Source: Abyssisolibacter fermentans (GTDB lineage: Bacteria > Bacillota > Clostridia > Tissierellales > MCWD3). Taken from it: a stretch of DNA of 64,000 nt. Made by a program: the position numbers and the translations under genes. Positions 17,068 through 26,052 of this stretch are shown piece after piece (position 1 is the first letter of the stretch; each line of letters starts with the position of its first letter). Location: the NCBI RefSeq assembly GCF_001559865.1, contig NZ_LOHE01000080.1, forward strand, positions 1 to 64,000. Reading direction: 5' to 3'. The notes under the pieces are model-generated. The model worked only from the letters and a program-made list of their open reading frames with translations. It was not told the DNA's origin and searched no databases.

Positions 17068-17169
17068 AAGTTTTTAGAGATTTTTAAGTTTAACAAAATA
17101 AAGTATTTTCTTCTCCTACTATAGTAATAAAAAGTAATAAAAATCCAAAATTTATAAAGAGGTGATTAA

Positions 17170-18249
17170 GTGAAGGATTATACAATTTTAGCCATAAACC
17201 CTGGATCAACATCTACCAAAATAGCTATATATATAAATGAAAAAGAAGTCTTTGTTAATAACATTGTTCATTCGAGCGAAGAACTTGAACAGTTTGAGAC
17301 GATTAGCTGTCAATATGAATTTAGGAAAAATGCTATTATAGATTTGCTAAATAATGAAGGCTATAAATTATCAGATTTATCAGCAATTGTTGCAAGAGGA
17401 GGTCTTTTGCCTCCTGTAAAATCAGGTGCATACATCATTAATGAAGCCATGGTTGAAAGATTAAAAAACAGACCAATAGCTGAACATGCATCAAATCTTG
17501 CTGCAATAATTAGCTATGATATAGCTAATCAATTAGATATTCCAGCATATATATATGATTCAATAGCTGTTGATGAATTAGAAGATGTAGCAAGAATATC
17601 AGGAATGAAAGATATAGAGAGAGAAAGCTTAACGCATATGTTAAACATGAGAGCAGCAGCTATTAAATGTGCTAATGATAAAGGTAAAGAATACAAAGAT
17701 CTAAATATTATTACAGTACATTTAGGAGGAGGAATATCATTAGCTATCCATAGTAAAGGTAAAGTTATAGATGTCATAACGGATGATGAAGGACCTTTTT
17801 CTCCTGAAAGAGCAGGCAGAGTACCTTGTAGAAAACTAATAGATTTGTGCTACAGTGGTAAGTATACGAAAAGAGAAATGAAGAAGAAATTAAGAGGTAA
17901 AGGTGGCTTGATTTCGTACTTATCTACTAATAGTGCTCTTGAAGTTGAAAAGAAGATAGCAAATGGTGATGAAAATGCAAAATTAGTATATAGTGCTATG
18001 GCATATCAAATTGCAAAAGGTATTGGAGAATTGGCTACTGTTGTAGAAGGAGAAGTTGATTTTATCATAATAACTGGAGGTATAGCTCATTCAAAGTTTA
18101 TGACTAGCCAGATAAGTAATAGAGTCAAATTTATAGCTCCTGTAATAATTGTACCAGGTGAAAATGAACTACAATCTTTGACTTTAGGTGCTTTGAGAGT
18201 ATTGAGAGGGGTAGAGCAGCCACACATATATACAGAAAGGGAGATTTAA
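17170..18249 (+). CDS. buk: Butyrate (branched-chain fatty acid) kinase
   Basis: A 359-residue ASKHA-fold acyl kinase making ATP and a carboxylate from an acyl phosphate. AINPGSTSTKIAIY at residues 7-20 is the phosphate-binding start, and VHLGGGISLAIH (about residues 178-190) and IIITGGIAHSKFM follow in the second domain. GAGGTG precedes the GTG start at 17170. No phosphotransacylase gene is nearby. In this operon it would harvest energy from IorAB products such as aryl- or isobutyryl-CoA; the exact substrate is inference. Confidence 0.93.
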   Translation: MKDYTILAINPGSTSTKIAIYINEKEVFVNNIVHSSEELEQFETISCQYEFRKNAIIDLLNNEGYKLSDLSAIVARGGLLPPVKSGAYIINEAMVERLKNRPIAEHASNLAAIISYDIANQLDIPAYIYDSIAVDELEDVARISGMKDIERESLTHMLNMRAAAIKCANDKGKEYKDLNIITVHLGGGISLAIHSKGKVIDVITDDEGPFSPERAGRVPCRKLIDLCYSGKYTKREMKKKLRGKGGLISYLSTNSALEVEKKIANGDENAKLVYSAMAYQIAKGIGELATVVEGEVDFIIITGGIAHSKFMTSQISNRVKFIAPVIIVPGENELQSLTLGALRVLRGVEQPHIYTEREI

Positions 18250-18250
18250 A

Positions 18251-18336
18251 ATGACGAATTTCTGCGTTATTGAAATGTCACACGACTAATCACGTACTAT
18301 AGTACGCTCATATCCGTGTGAATTTCAATGCCTTGA
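18251..18336 (+). repeat. Nested hairpin repeat after buk
   Basis: TTGAAAT and TCACACG pair with CGTGTGA and ATTTCAA as an outer stem, and CGTACTATAGTACG is a perfect inner palindrome. The internal loops ACTAATCA and CTCATATC are also found at 8611-8655 with different stems. Confidence 0.6.
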
Positions 18337-18427
18337 ATTTCAACATTTTTACCGTCTTCTCGGGGATTAGTCAAAATGATGAAATTCTGCGCTGAGTAGA
18401 GAACAGAAATCTATGATTTCTTGTGAA
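18328..18427 (+). repeat. 100-bp direct repeat, copy 1
   Basis: This unit (ATGCCTTGAATTTCAACATT at its start, ending TGATTTCTTGTGAA) is repeated at 18475-18574 with only a few differences, 147 bp apart. It contains CGTCTTCTCGGGGATTAGTC and the hairpin GAAATC-TAT-GATTTC. Confidence 0.85.
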
Positions 18428-18474
18428 TCGCTTACTCAGAGGAAGAATGAGTCTGAGTTTCAATTATAAAGCTT

Positions 18475-18574
18475 ATGCCTTGAATTTCAACATTTTTACC
18501 GTCTTCTCGGGGATTAGTCAAAATGACGAATTTCTGCGCTGAGCAGAGAACAGAAATCTATGATTTCTTGTGAA
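18475..18574 (+). repeat. 100-bp direct repeat, copy 2
   Basis: Second copy of the unit at 18328-18427. Between the copies lies the motif ATCGCTTACTC-AGAGGAAGAAT-GAGT, a variant of the dispersed hairpin seen at 61630 and 63480. Confidence 0.85.
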
Positions 18575-18689
18575 ACAATTACTTGTAGAAATGAGTGAAA
18601 GCATCAATAATTTTGGGCTATCTCAAAAGAATGATGTTAGGATATTAATAATAAATTATGGATAATATATAATGCAAGAAGGTGTAGTA

Positions 18690-19340
18690 ATGAGTGATGA
18701 AATTATAGTAAAAATGTCACTATCAGATCAAATATATTCTTTACTAAAAAAACAGATAATTAATGGACAGCTTAAGCAAGGTGAAAGAATAAATATAGAA
18801 GCAATTGCAAAAAAATATAATGTAAGTAGGACTCCTATACGTGAAGCATTAAACAGATTGCAACAGGAAGGGTTTGTAGAAAATATACATAATGTAGGCC
18901 CGAGTGTTGTAAAATTTGAATCAGAAGATATAGTAGAACTAATATATGTCAATAGAATTTTGTTTTCAGGAGTTATTGAATTGCTTTTTAAAAACTGTAA
19001 CATGAAATTATTATTAGCAGAATTAAAAAAGTGTCTAGACCAACAAATATTAGCTCATGAAAATAACGATTTTGAGAGTTTTCTAAATTATTCAGTTGAA
19101 TTTCATAGAATACTAATTAAAAATTGTGGTAATAAAAGAATAAAACAGCTTACTTTGCAAACTCAAACACAGTTAGATATAGGTGTGCTAAACTATGTTA
19201 AAATTGAAGAAAACAAGGAAAAAGGCATTAATGATCACAAAAAAATATATGAAGCTTTAGAGAATAATGATATGAAAGGCGCTATCGAGATAATGGAGAA
19301 GCATAATGTAGATGCTGAGGAATTCTATAACAAAGCGTAA
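18690..19340 (+). CDS. GntR-family regulator with FCD domain
   Basis: A 216-residue transcription factor. The N-terminal winged helix is clear (QIYSLLKKQIINGQLKQGER, then YNVSRTPIREALNRLQQEGF), and the remaining 140 residues form an all-helical FCD ligand domain ending in DHKKIYEALENNDMKGA. FCD regulators usually sense carboxylates or amino acids. I use the ATG at 18690 after AAGGTG; an ATG 18 bp earlier lacks a ribosome site. It follows iorAB-buk on the same strand after 440 bp of repeats and probably controls that operon. Confidence 0.88.
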   Translation: MSDEIIVKMSLSDQIYSLLKKQIINGQLKQGERINIEAIAKKYNVSRTPIREALNRLQQEGFVENIHNVGPSVVKFESEDIVELIYVNRILFSGVIELLFKNCNMKLLLAELKKCLDQQILAHENNDFESFLNYSVEFHRILIKNCGNKRIKQLTLQTQTQLDIGVLNYVKIEENKEKGINDHKKIYEALENNDMKGAIEIMEKHNVDAEEFYNKA

Positions 19341-19344
19341 AGTG

Positions 19345-19460
19345 TCTTCAACCTTTATAGGTGCGGGTATCGATCAGACTTACAAGACAGGCAGTGTGCA
19401 ATCTAGCGCCTTGTAGAAACGGTGTGTTGCAATTACTATGTAATTGTTTCCGTTGTTATA
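19345..19460. ncRNA. Possible structured RNA, unassigned
   Basis: This stretch looks richer in G and C than its surroundings and folds into at least two hairpins: ACAAG...CTTGT around AGGCAGTGTGCAATCTAGCGC, and AACGG/CCGTT with inner CAATTAC-TAT-GTAATTG. It does not code for a recognisable protein. I do not recognise a known RNA family; it may equally be a repeat. Confidence 0.25.
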
Positions 19461-19484
19461 AAAAAAGATGATAGAGAGAGAAAT

Positions 19485-19521
19485 ATATTAATAAGAGTCT
19501 TGACAAGACTCTTATTAATAT
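19485..19521. terminator. Perfect 18-bp palindrome, probable terminator
   Basis: ATATTAATAAGAGTCTTG and CAAGACTCTTATTAATAT flank a single A. It lies between the GntR gene and the flavoprotein gene. It overlaps a possible upstream ATG of the next frame, which supports the later start at 19562. Confidence 0.65.
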
Positions 19522-19561
19522 GTATATATACAATATAACGATATTTAAAGATGGTGATAAT

Positions 19562-20785
19562 ATGTATGATGTAATAGTTATTGGTGGAGGACCGGCTGGA
19601 TTATTTACAGCAATTAATACAAGTATTAAAAATAATAGAGTATTATTACTTGAAAAAAAAGCTTCAGCTGGTAGAAAATTATTAATATCAGGAGCTGGTC
19701 AATGTAATATAACTCATGAAGGTGATATAAAGGATTTTTTAGAGCATTATGGCGATAACAATAGATTCTTAAAAAATGCTTTATATAATTTTAACAGTGA
19801 GAGACTAAAAAGTTTTTTTAATAAAAGAGGAATACACTTTATAACTGATGAAAATGGTAAAGTGTTTCCACAAAGTTTAAAAGCAATGGATATCTTAAAT
19901 GTATTATTAAATGAATGTAAATTTAGAAATGTAGTTATGAAATATAATTCAAGGATAACTAATATAACTAAAGAAGATGAGTGTTTTGTTGTGAATTGTG
20001 AGAATAAAACATATAAATCTAAAATAATAATAATAGCAACAGGTGGAAACTCATATCCAAATACGGGATCAACGGGAGATGGGTATGGTTTTGGAGAAAA
20101 ATTAGGACATACGATAACAGATATATCTCCTGCTTTGACCAGCGTATATGTACAGAATTATCTTTTTAAAGATTTAGCAGGTGTTTCTTTTACAGACATA
20201 CCCGTGTCGCTATGGAGGAATAATAAAAAGCTTAAAAACTGGAAGGGAGATTTATTGCTAACACATAAAAATATATCTGGTCCAGCAATAATAAATTATT
20301 CTAGGTATATTAGAAAAAATGATGTATTAAAATTTAATTTTGTAAAAGCTGACAATGAAGAAGATTTCAGAGTCCAATTAAAGAACAGTATAAATAAAAA
20401 TGGACATCTTATTGTTAAAACAATTATCAAAAAATTTGATTTACCTAAGAGGTTTTTAGATAAAATTTTAGATATATCAAATATTAGTAGTGAATTAAAA
20501 TGTGCTGAGTTAAATAAAAAATTAAGAAATAATCTAATGAACAATCTTCTATCATATCCGATGATTGTACAAAAACTTGAAGGTTTTAACTTAGCAATGG
20601 CAACAGCTGGAGGAGTATGTTTAAAAGAAGTGAATTCAAAAACAATGGAATCTAAGATAGTAGAAGGATTATATTTTGTGGGTGAAGTATTAGATATAGA
20701 TGGAGATACAGGAGGCTATAATATTCAGGCTGCTTTTTCAATGGGTAAATTGGCAGCTGATCATATAGTTTCAAAACTTGATTAG
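19562..20785 (+). CDS. NAD(P)/FAD-dependent oxidoreductase, HI0933/BaiN family
   Basis: A 407-residue flavoprotein with the dinucleotide-binding motif VIVIGGGPAGLFTAI at its N-terminus and the family signature GRKLLISGAGQCNITHEG near residue 44. The C-terminus carries GEVLDIDGDTGGYNIQAAF, the second FAD contact of the HI0933-like (YhiN/BaiN) family. Family members are often called aminoacetone oxidase-like, but the substrate is generally unknown. I use the ATG at 19562 after GGTGAT. It is convergent with the PucR-type regulator. Confidence 0.88.
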   Translation: MYDVIVIGGGPAGLFTAINTSIKNNRVLLLEKKASAGRKLLISGAGQCNITHEGDIKDFLEHYGDNNRFLKNALYNFNSERLKSFFNKRGIHFITDENGKVFPQSLKAMDILNVLLNECKFRNVVMKYNSRITNITKEDECFVVNCENKTYKSKIIIIATGGNSYPNTGSTGDGYGFGEKLGHTITDISPALTSVYVQNYLFKDLAGVSFTDIPVSLWRNNKKLKNWKGDLLLTHKNISGPAIINYSRYIRKNDVLKFNFVKADNEEDFRVQLKNSINKNGHLIVKTIIKKFDLPKRFLDKILDISNISSELKCAELNKKLRNNLMNNLLSYPMIVQKLEGFNLAMATAGGVCLKEVNSKTMESKIVEGLYFVGEVLDIDGDTGGYNIQAAFSMGKLAADHIVSKLD

Positions 20786-20814
20786 AGTTCAATATAAATA
20801 CAAAAAAATTAAAT

Positions 20815-20864
20815 GGAATTATACACACATCTTTATATGCTGTAGAAGTTTTATGTATAATTCC
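20815..20864. terminator. Bidirectional terminator between convergent genes
   Basis: GGAATTATACA pairs with TGTATAATTCC, an 11-bp perfect stem. A run of seven A lies on its left, giving a T run for the minus-strand transcript. Confidence 0.65.
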
Positions 20865-20878
20865 TATAGATAAAATTA

Positions 20879-22720
20879 TCATAATAAATCAAGAATTTCA
20901 AAAGCTATTTGTAGCTTTAATCTTTGTTTATAATTATTTAGATCTATATTTAAAATATTCATTATTTTATTTAATCTGTAGCTTAGAGTATTACCGTGTA
21001 TATGAAGATAATCTTTTGTATAAGTCCAATTACCATTACTTCTCAAATATACCTCAAGAGTTTTTATAAATTCATTTTTTGATATTTTAGGATAATTAAT
21101 TAATGCCCCTAAGTTTCTATCTACAAAGTCTTTGAGTTCTGCTGAATCATTTTTTAGCAAGAATTTTTTTATTTCTAAATCTTCATAAAATAAATAACTG
21201 ACATTTTTCTTAGAATTTATAGCCATATTTAAAGCTTGAATAGTATTATAAAAGGACTGTTTGAATTCGTTTAGATTATTAATTATATTGCTAATTCCTG
21301 CTTTAAAGTTTATTTTTTCATATCTATCTAAAAATATTGAATTATTATTTTTTAATTCATCTAAAAACAATTCTATGTTTTTCCTATTACTTGATTCATC
21401 AGTTTTAAATATTATTATAATTTTTTGATCTTTAATTAGAACAATAGAATTAGAGAAAAAATGTTTTGTTTTTATTGCAATAGTTTTATAGTAATATTTC
21501 ATATATCTAATAAAAATTTTTTCGCAATTTTCACTGCTTAAAAAAGAACTATCTTTTAATATTTCTAGTATAATTAATTGGCATTTATCATTGAAATCAA
21601 AATTATATTTTTGTGAGCATTTTTTCAAGTAATCTTTGTCTTGATTTTTTAATAGACCATCTAAAAAATCTCCTTTAAGAGTTTGTTCTAAATCATTAAG
21701 TTCATTAAGCTTTAAATGCTCTAATGCTATTATAGTTGTACCTTTTTCAATGGTGATATTATCTATTTCAGGTAAAGAATAATCCTTCGAAACTACACAA
21801 ATCCATCCTAATGTATCAAGGTTCACTATTATTGGGTAGAATAAATAGTAAAGGTCTTTAGTTTCATCAAACCAACGAGTTTTGTTGTGGTCATTTAAAT
21901 GCTTATTAATATTAATTTCTTGTTTTTGAATAACATCTATATCTATAAAATAATTTAGATTTGAGCTAGTTATGTTATAAAACAAATCAATAACAAAGAC
22001 ATCTCTTTTTATCATTGATGCTAAATCAGATAATATATCTTCAATAGAACATCCGTTTAAAACCATCTTAGAAAATTTATTGTGAAGATTTGTTGAGTAT
22101 TGATATCTGTTTTTTTCATCCTCCAATAATTTGTTATATTTCTCTAATTTTTTGTTGTTTTCAATTTCTCGTCTATAATTTTGAGCATTTATAATAGCAA
22201 CTGCCGCCTGAGCTGAAATAGCTTCTAAAAAATCTACATCATCTTGTGTAAACGTTGATTGTCCATCAAAATTATCTATTACAATAACACCAATACATTC
22301 CTTTCTATACATTAAAGGACAACATATAGAGCTTTTTAATTCATTTGATTTAATTCTAAGTGATTTGTCAACTATTATTTTATTTTGTTCTCTCATAGTT
22401 GACATAGTTTCTTTTATGGTATCTATTTTGTTGAGGAAAACAGTTTCTTGTTGTTTAAATGCTAATCCTGTCATTGATTCACCGGGCAATAATCTGATAT
22501 ATTTTATACTTTCATGAAAGCCAATGTAAAGTTTTGGCTTTAAAATACCCTGATCTTTGCTATAAAGAAATATAACCCCTGTGTCTCCATTTTTAATTAT
22601 TTCCATAGATTTTTTCAATAGAAAGTTCAGAATGTAGTTTATATCTTGTGTTGAGTTCAATAATTTGCTAGCTTCCAATATAACTTGTAACCTGTCAATA
22701 GTGCTGTGTTTTTTATGCAA
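20879..22720 (-). CDS. GAF and PucR-type HTH transcriptional regulator
   Basis: A 613-residue regulator. Residues about 10-165 are a GAF sensor domain (VIVIDNFDGQSTFTQDDVDF), the middle is a CdaR/PucR-like region, and the C-terminal 60 residues are the PucR HTH (TYTKDYLHIHGNTLSYRLNK). The start is a TTG at 22720 preceded by GAAAGGA. It is divergent from the M20 amidohydrolase, with palindromes and direct repeats between them, so it most likely controls the amidohydrolase and AbgT genes and perhaps itself. Confidence 0.85.
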   Translation of the reverse strand: MHKKHSTIDRLQVILEASKLLNSTQDINYILNFLLKKSMEIIKNGDTGVIFLYSKDQGILKPKLYIGFHESIKYIRLLPGESMTGLAFKQQETVFLNKIDTIKETMSTMREQNKIIVDKSLRIKSNELKSSICCPLMYRKECIGVIVIDNFDGQSTFTQDDVDFLEAISAQAAVAIINAQNYRREIENNKKLEKYNKLLEDEKNRYQYSTNLHNKFSKMVLNGCSIEDILSDLASMIKRDVFVIDLFYNITSSNLNYFIDIDVIQKQEININKHLNDHNKTRWFDETKDLYYLFYPIIVNLDTLGWICVVSKDYSLPEIDNITIEKGTTIIALEHLKLNELNDLEQTLKGDFLDGLLKNQDKDYLKKCSQKYNFDFNDKCQLIILEILKDSSFLSSENCEKIFIRYMKYYYKTIAIKTKHFFSNSIVLIKDQKIIIIFKTDESSNRKNIELFLDELKNNNSIFLDRYEKINFKAGISNIINNLNEFKQSFYNTIQALNMAINSKKNVSYLFYEDLEIKKFLLKNDSAELKDFVDRNLGALINYPKISKNEFIKTLEVYLRSNGNWTYTKDYLHIHGNTLSYRLNKIMNILNIDLNNYKQRLKLQIAFEILDLL

Positions 22721-22749
22721 AGCTAATCATTCCTTTCTACTTTTATGAC

Positions 22750-22778
22750 ATTATACACTTTAGCACAATAAAATGCAA
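22750..22778 (-). promoter_or_regulatory. Sigma-A promoter of the PucR-type gene
   Basis: On the minus strand TTGCAT (22778-22773) and TATAAT (22755-22750) are 17 bp apart, about 30 bp from the start codon. Confidence 0.7.
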
Positions 22779-22786
22779 AAAAATTT

Positions 22787-22880
22787 GTTGTTAACAACAT
22801 AGATATTATTAACTGATGCTGATATAATTATGTAACAACTTTTTAAGATTTTGTAACAACTTTTTAAAATTTGTAACAAA
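22787..22880. promoter_or_regulatory. Regulatory repeats between divergent genes
   Basis: A palindrome GTTGTTAACAAC at 22787-22798 abuts the minus-strand promoter. TGTAACAA(C/A) then occurs three times at 22831, 22852 and 22872, spaced 21 and 20 bp, that is two helical turns. A possible plus-strand TATAAT is at 22823-22828. The phasing suggests cooperative binding by the PucR-type protein. Confidence 0.55.
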
Positions 22881-22913
22881 CATAATTGTTAGTTGAAAGG
22901 GGAGGTTAATTTA

Positions 22914-24098
22914 ATGCTTGAGCAAAAAATTATTGAAAAATCTAAAGAAATTCAAGATGAATTAGTAGCTATTAGAAGAGATATTCATTCAAATCCAGAA
23001 GTTGGCTTAAAAGAAAAAAGAACATCTGAATTAGTAGCAAAAAAACTAGAAGAACTGGGTTTGGAAGTTCAAACAAATATTGGAATAACTGGAGTGATAG
23101 GAATATTAAGAGGTAAAAATCCAGGGAAAACAGTGTTGTTAAGAGCTGATATGGATTGTCTCGAAATGGAAGAATTGAATGATGTACAGTATAAATCAAA
23201 AAATAAGGGTTTGATGCATGCTTGTGGTCATGATGCTCATACAACATGGGTATTAGGAGCTGCTATGATATTGTCTCAGTTCAAAGATGAAATAAATGGT
23301 AATATCAAGTTTCTATTTCAACCAGCTGAAGAGACATTAGGTGGAGCTGATAGAATGATTAAGCAAGGCGCATTGGAAAATCCTGCTGTAGATACTGCAA
23401 TTGGTGCACATGTTTGGCCTATAGTTGAATCAGGGAAGATAGGTATAAAATATGATTCAATGATGGCAGCTCCAGATATGTTCAAGTTAACGATATATGC
23501 AAAAGGCGGTCATGCTGCTGAACCACATAATTGTACAGATCCTATTTCAATAGGATGCCAGGTATATACTGCTTTACAAACAATAGTCAGCAGAAAAGTT
23601 AATCCTATTGATTCGGTAGTATTATCAGTGACAATGTTTAATGCTGGATCAGCTCATAATATTATAGCAGATAGAGTTGAAATGGTTGGATCAGTCAGAA
23701 CATTAACTAATGAAATGCGTGAAAAAATGCCTAAATGGATGGAACAAATAATAAAAGGTATTACAGAAGCAAATGGGGGAACATATAAATTTGAATATAT
23801 TCCATACTATCCACCAGTAATTAATAATAATGACATGGTAAAACTAGTTAAAGAAGCAGGACAAAAAATATTGGGTACTGACAATGTTGTCGAGCTTGCT
23901 GTACCAACAATGGGAGGAGAAGATTTTTCTTATTTCCAACAAAAAGTACCTGGTGTTTTCTTTGTAGTTGGCACATACAACGAGGAAAAAGGATTAGTTA
24001 ATCCATTACACAATCCTAAATTTAACATAGATGAAGATATACTTCATAAAGCAGCAGCTGTTTTAGCTGAAGCAGCAATGTTATATCTAAACAAATAG
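22914..24098 (+). CDS. M20 family amidohydrolase
   Basis: A 394-residue di-metal amidohydrolase of the M20D (hippurate hydrolase/AbgB/N-acyl-amino-acid hydrolase) type, which cleaves N-acylated amino acids. Metal-binding residues are visible in RADMDCLEM, HACGHDAHTT (about residues 102-111), FQPAEETLGGA and the later TMGGEDFSYF. I use the ATG at 22914, 7 bp after GGGGAGG. With the AbgT transporter downstream it forms an uptake and cleavage pair for aminobenzoyl-glutamate-like or acyl amino acids. The precise substrate is inference. Confidence 0.92.
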   Translation: MLEQKIIEKSKEIQDELVAIRRDIHSNPEVGLKEKRTSELVAKKLEELGLEVQTNIGITGVIGILRGKNPGKTVLLRADMDCLEMEELNDVQYKSKNKGLMHACGHDAHTTWVLGAAMILSQFKDEINGNIKFLFQPAEETLGGADRMIKQGALENPAVDTAIGAHVWPIVESGKIGIKYDSMMAAPDMFKLTIYAKGGHAAEPHNCTDPISIGCQVYTALQTIVSRKVNPIDSVVLSVTMFNAGSAHNIIADRVEMVGSVRTLTNEMREKMPKWMEQIIKGITEANGGTYKFEYIPYYPPVINNNDMVKLVKEAGQKILGTDNVVELAVPTMGGEDFSYFQQKVPGVFFVVGTYNEEKGLVNPLHNPKFNIDEDILHKAAAVLAEAAMLYLNK

Positions 24099-24286
24099 TT
24101 ATAATATGCTCTAAAAATAGGGTTAGGATTTGTATCTAAATTTTCTGTTAAGTATATATTTAAACTAGATTATTTGAATTAAATGAATAATCAATCTTAT
24201 ATAAAATAGTAAAAGATTAGGAATTATTATATTTAATATATTCAGAATTTTCAGGCTATTTAAAACACTAAAAGAGGAGGAGTAAA

Positions 24287-25825
24287 ATGAAAAATACCAA
24301 TAGTGTTACACCAAAAAAGAAGCGGAGTGGATTTGATAAGTTCCTAGATTTTATTGAAAAAGCAGGTAACAAACTTCCTGAACCATTGACATTATTCGTA
24401 TGGTTAGCAGGATTTGCAGTGCTAATATCATTAGTAGGTTCATTATCAGGAATATCAGCGGTTCATCCACTGACAAAAGAGACAATAAAAGTAGTTAATT
24501 TATTCTCTAAATCAGGAATACAAAAGATGTTAATGAATGCGGTAGGAAATTTTGCTGGATTTCCACCATTAGGACTAGTATTAACATGTATATTAGGTGT
24601 TGGATTAGCAGAAAAAACAGGACTATTTTCAGCTTTACTTAGAAAAACTCTTGGAAATGTAAAAGGTTCTAAGGTTGTTATTATAGTTATTTTTACTTCT
24701 ATTATGGCTAATGCAGCAGCAGATACAGGTTTTATAGTAATGCCGCCACTAGCAGCTATGTTGTTTGCAGCAGTAGGTATGAATCCAATTGTAGGTATGA
24801 TGGCAGCATATGCAGCAGTGGCAGGAGGATTTAGTGCAAATTTAATTGTTAATTCATTAGACGTTTTGGTAGTAGGTTTTACTCAAAAAGCTGCTGAAAT
24901 GGTTGATCCAAGTTTTGGAGTTAACCCTGCTTGTAACTGGTATTTTCTAATTGTATCAACTTTTATTTTAACATTTGTTGCAACGTGGGTCACTGTAAAG
25001 GTTGTTGCCCCAAGAATGGGTATGGGTGATTATAATATTGAAAAGGTAGAAGAAGTTACAGACAAAGAAGTTAAAGGTTTAAAAGCTGCTGGAATAGCTA
25101 CATTAGTTTTCATTGGAGTAATATTAGCATTGGCAATTCCTAGCAATGGATTATTAAGAGAGCCTGAGACCGGATCTTTATTGTCTTTTAGCTCACCTAT
25201 GATGAAAAGTTTAGTAGTGCTTATAACGTTGTTATTCTTTATACCAGGTTATACCTTTGGTAAAGTTTCGGGAAAAATTAAAAGTGATAAAGATGTAGTA
25301 AGTATTCTTGGACAGGCAATGTCGGAAATGGGTCCTTATATTGTATTATCATTCGTTATTGCACAGTTTATTAATTATTTTAATTGGTCAAATTTAGGTA
25401 TTATAATGGCTATTAAAGGTGCAGATTTCTTAAAAGCAATAGGAGCTCCAACACCTGTATTGTTAGTGTTGTTTATCATTATTTCAGGTATTATAAATAT
25501 ATTTGTAGGAAGTTGTTCAGCAAAATGGGCGATATTGAGTCCGATTTTTGTACCAATGTTTATGTTTTTAGGTTTCCATCCTGCATTAACACAAATGGCT
25601 TACAGAATAGGTGATTCTATAACAAATGTCATAACTCCTTTATTACCATACTTTGCAATTCTCGTAGCTTTTGCAAAGAAATATGACAAAAATATAGGAA
25701 TGGGTACTTTGATAGCAAATATGTTACCTTATTCCATAGCTTTCTTTATATTCTGGTCAATTCTAATTGTAGCTTGGTATTTCTTAGGATTACCATTAGG
25801 ACCAGGATCACCTATAATGTTATAA
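24287..25825 (+). CDS. AbgT family transporter
   Basis: A 512-residue membrane protein of the AbgT family (p-aminobenzoyl-glutamate importers and sulfonamide efflux proteins). The N-terminus reads FDKFLDFIEKAGNKLPEPLT, typical of the family, with about ten hydrophobic helices. The conserved AAYAAVAGGFSANLIV and GSCSAKWAILSPIFVPM segments are present. GAGGAGGAG precedes the ATG. It follows the amidohydrolase by 188 bp and precedes a peptidase gene, supporting a role in import of amide substrates. Confidence 0.93.
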   Translation: MKNTNSVTPKKKRSGFDKFLDFIEKAGNKLPEPLTLFVWLAGFAVLISLVGSLSGISAVHPLTKETIKVVNLFSKSGIQKMLMNAVGNFAGFPPLGLVLTCILGVGLAEKTGLFSALLRKTLGNVKGSKVVIIVIFTSIMANAAADTGFIVMPPLAAMLFAAVGMNPIVGMMAAYAAVAGGFSANLIVNSLDVLVVGFTQKAAEMVDPSFGVNPACNWYFLIVSTFILTFVATWVTVKVVAPRMGMGDYNIEKVEEVTDKEVKGLKAAGIATLVFIGVILALAIPSNGLLREPETGSLLSFSSPMMKSLVVLITLLFFIPGYTFGKVSGKIKSDKDVVSILGQAMSEMGPYIVLSFVIAQFINYFNWSNLGIIMAIKGADFLKAIGAPTPVLLVLFIIISGIINIFVGSCSAKWAILSPIFVPMFMFLGFHPALTQMAYRIGDSITNVITPLLPYFAILVAFAKKYDKNIGMGTLIANMLPYSIAFFIFWSILIVAWYFLGLPLGPGSPIML

Positions 25826-25862
25826 ATAAAAACTCCTATAATTACATTTGCAACACCCCCCT

Positions 25863-25900
25863 AAAGAGCTGTCTCATAAACATTTTGAGATAGCTCTTTA
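25863..25900 (+). terminator. Terminator of the abgT-like gene, CTGTCTCA family
   Basis: AAAGAGCTGTCTCA pairs with TGAGATAGCTCTTT, with one mismatch. It separates the transporter from the following peptidase gene. Confidence 0.7.
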
Positions 25901-26052
25901 TCTATGGAGTTATTGAGTAGAAGTTATTAGAAAGTCGCCTCCAAAGTATGATTTTAGCGATTTATTTACTTTCATTTTAGGGGTTGTAGTTGGGATTAAA
26001 AAAATATAAAATGTATATGAATTAATAGAGTAATAATAAGGGGGATTCTGTA

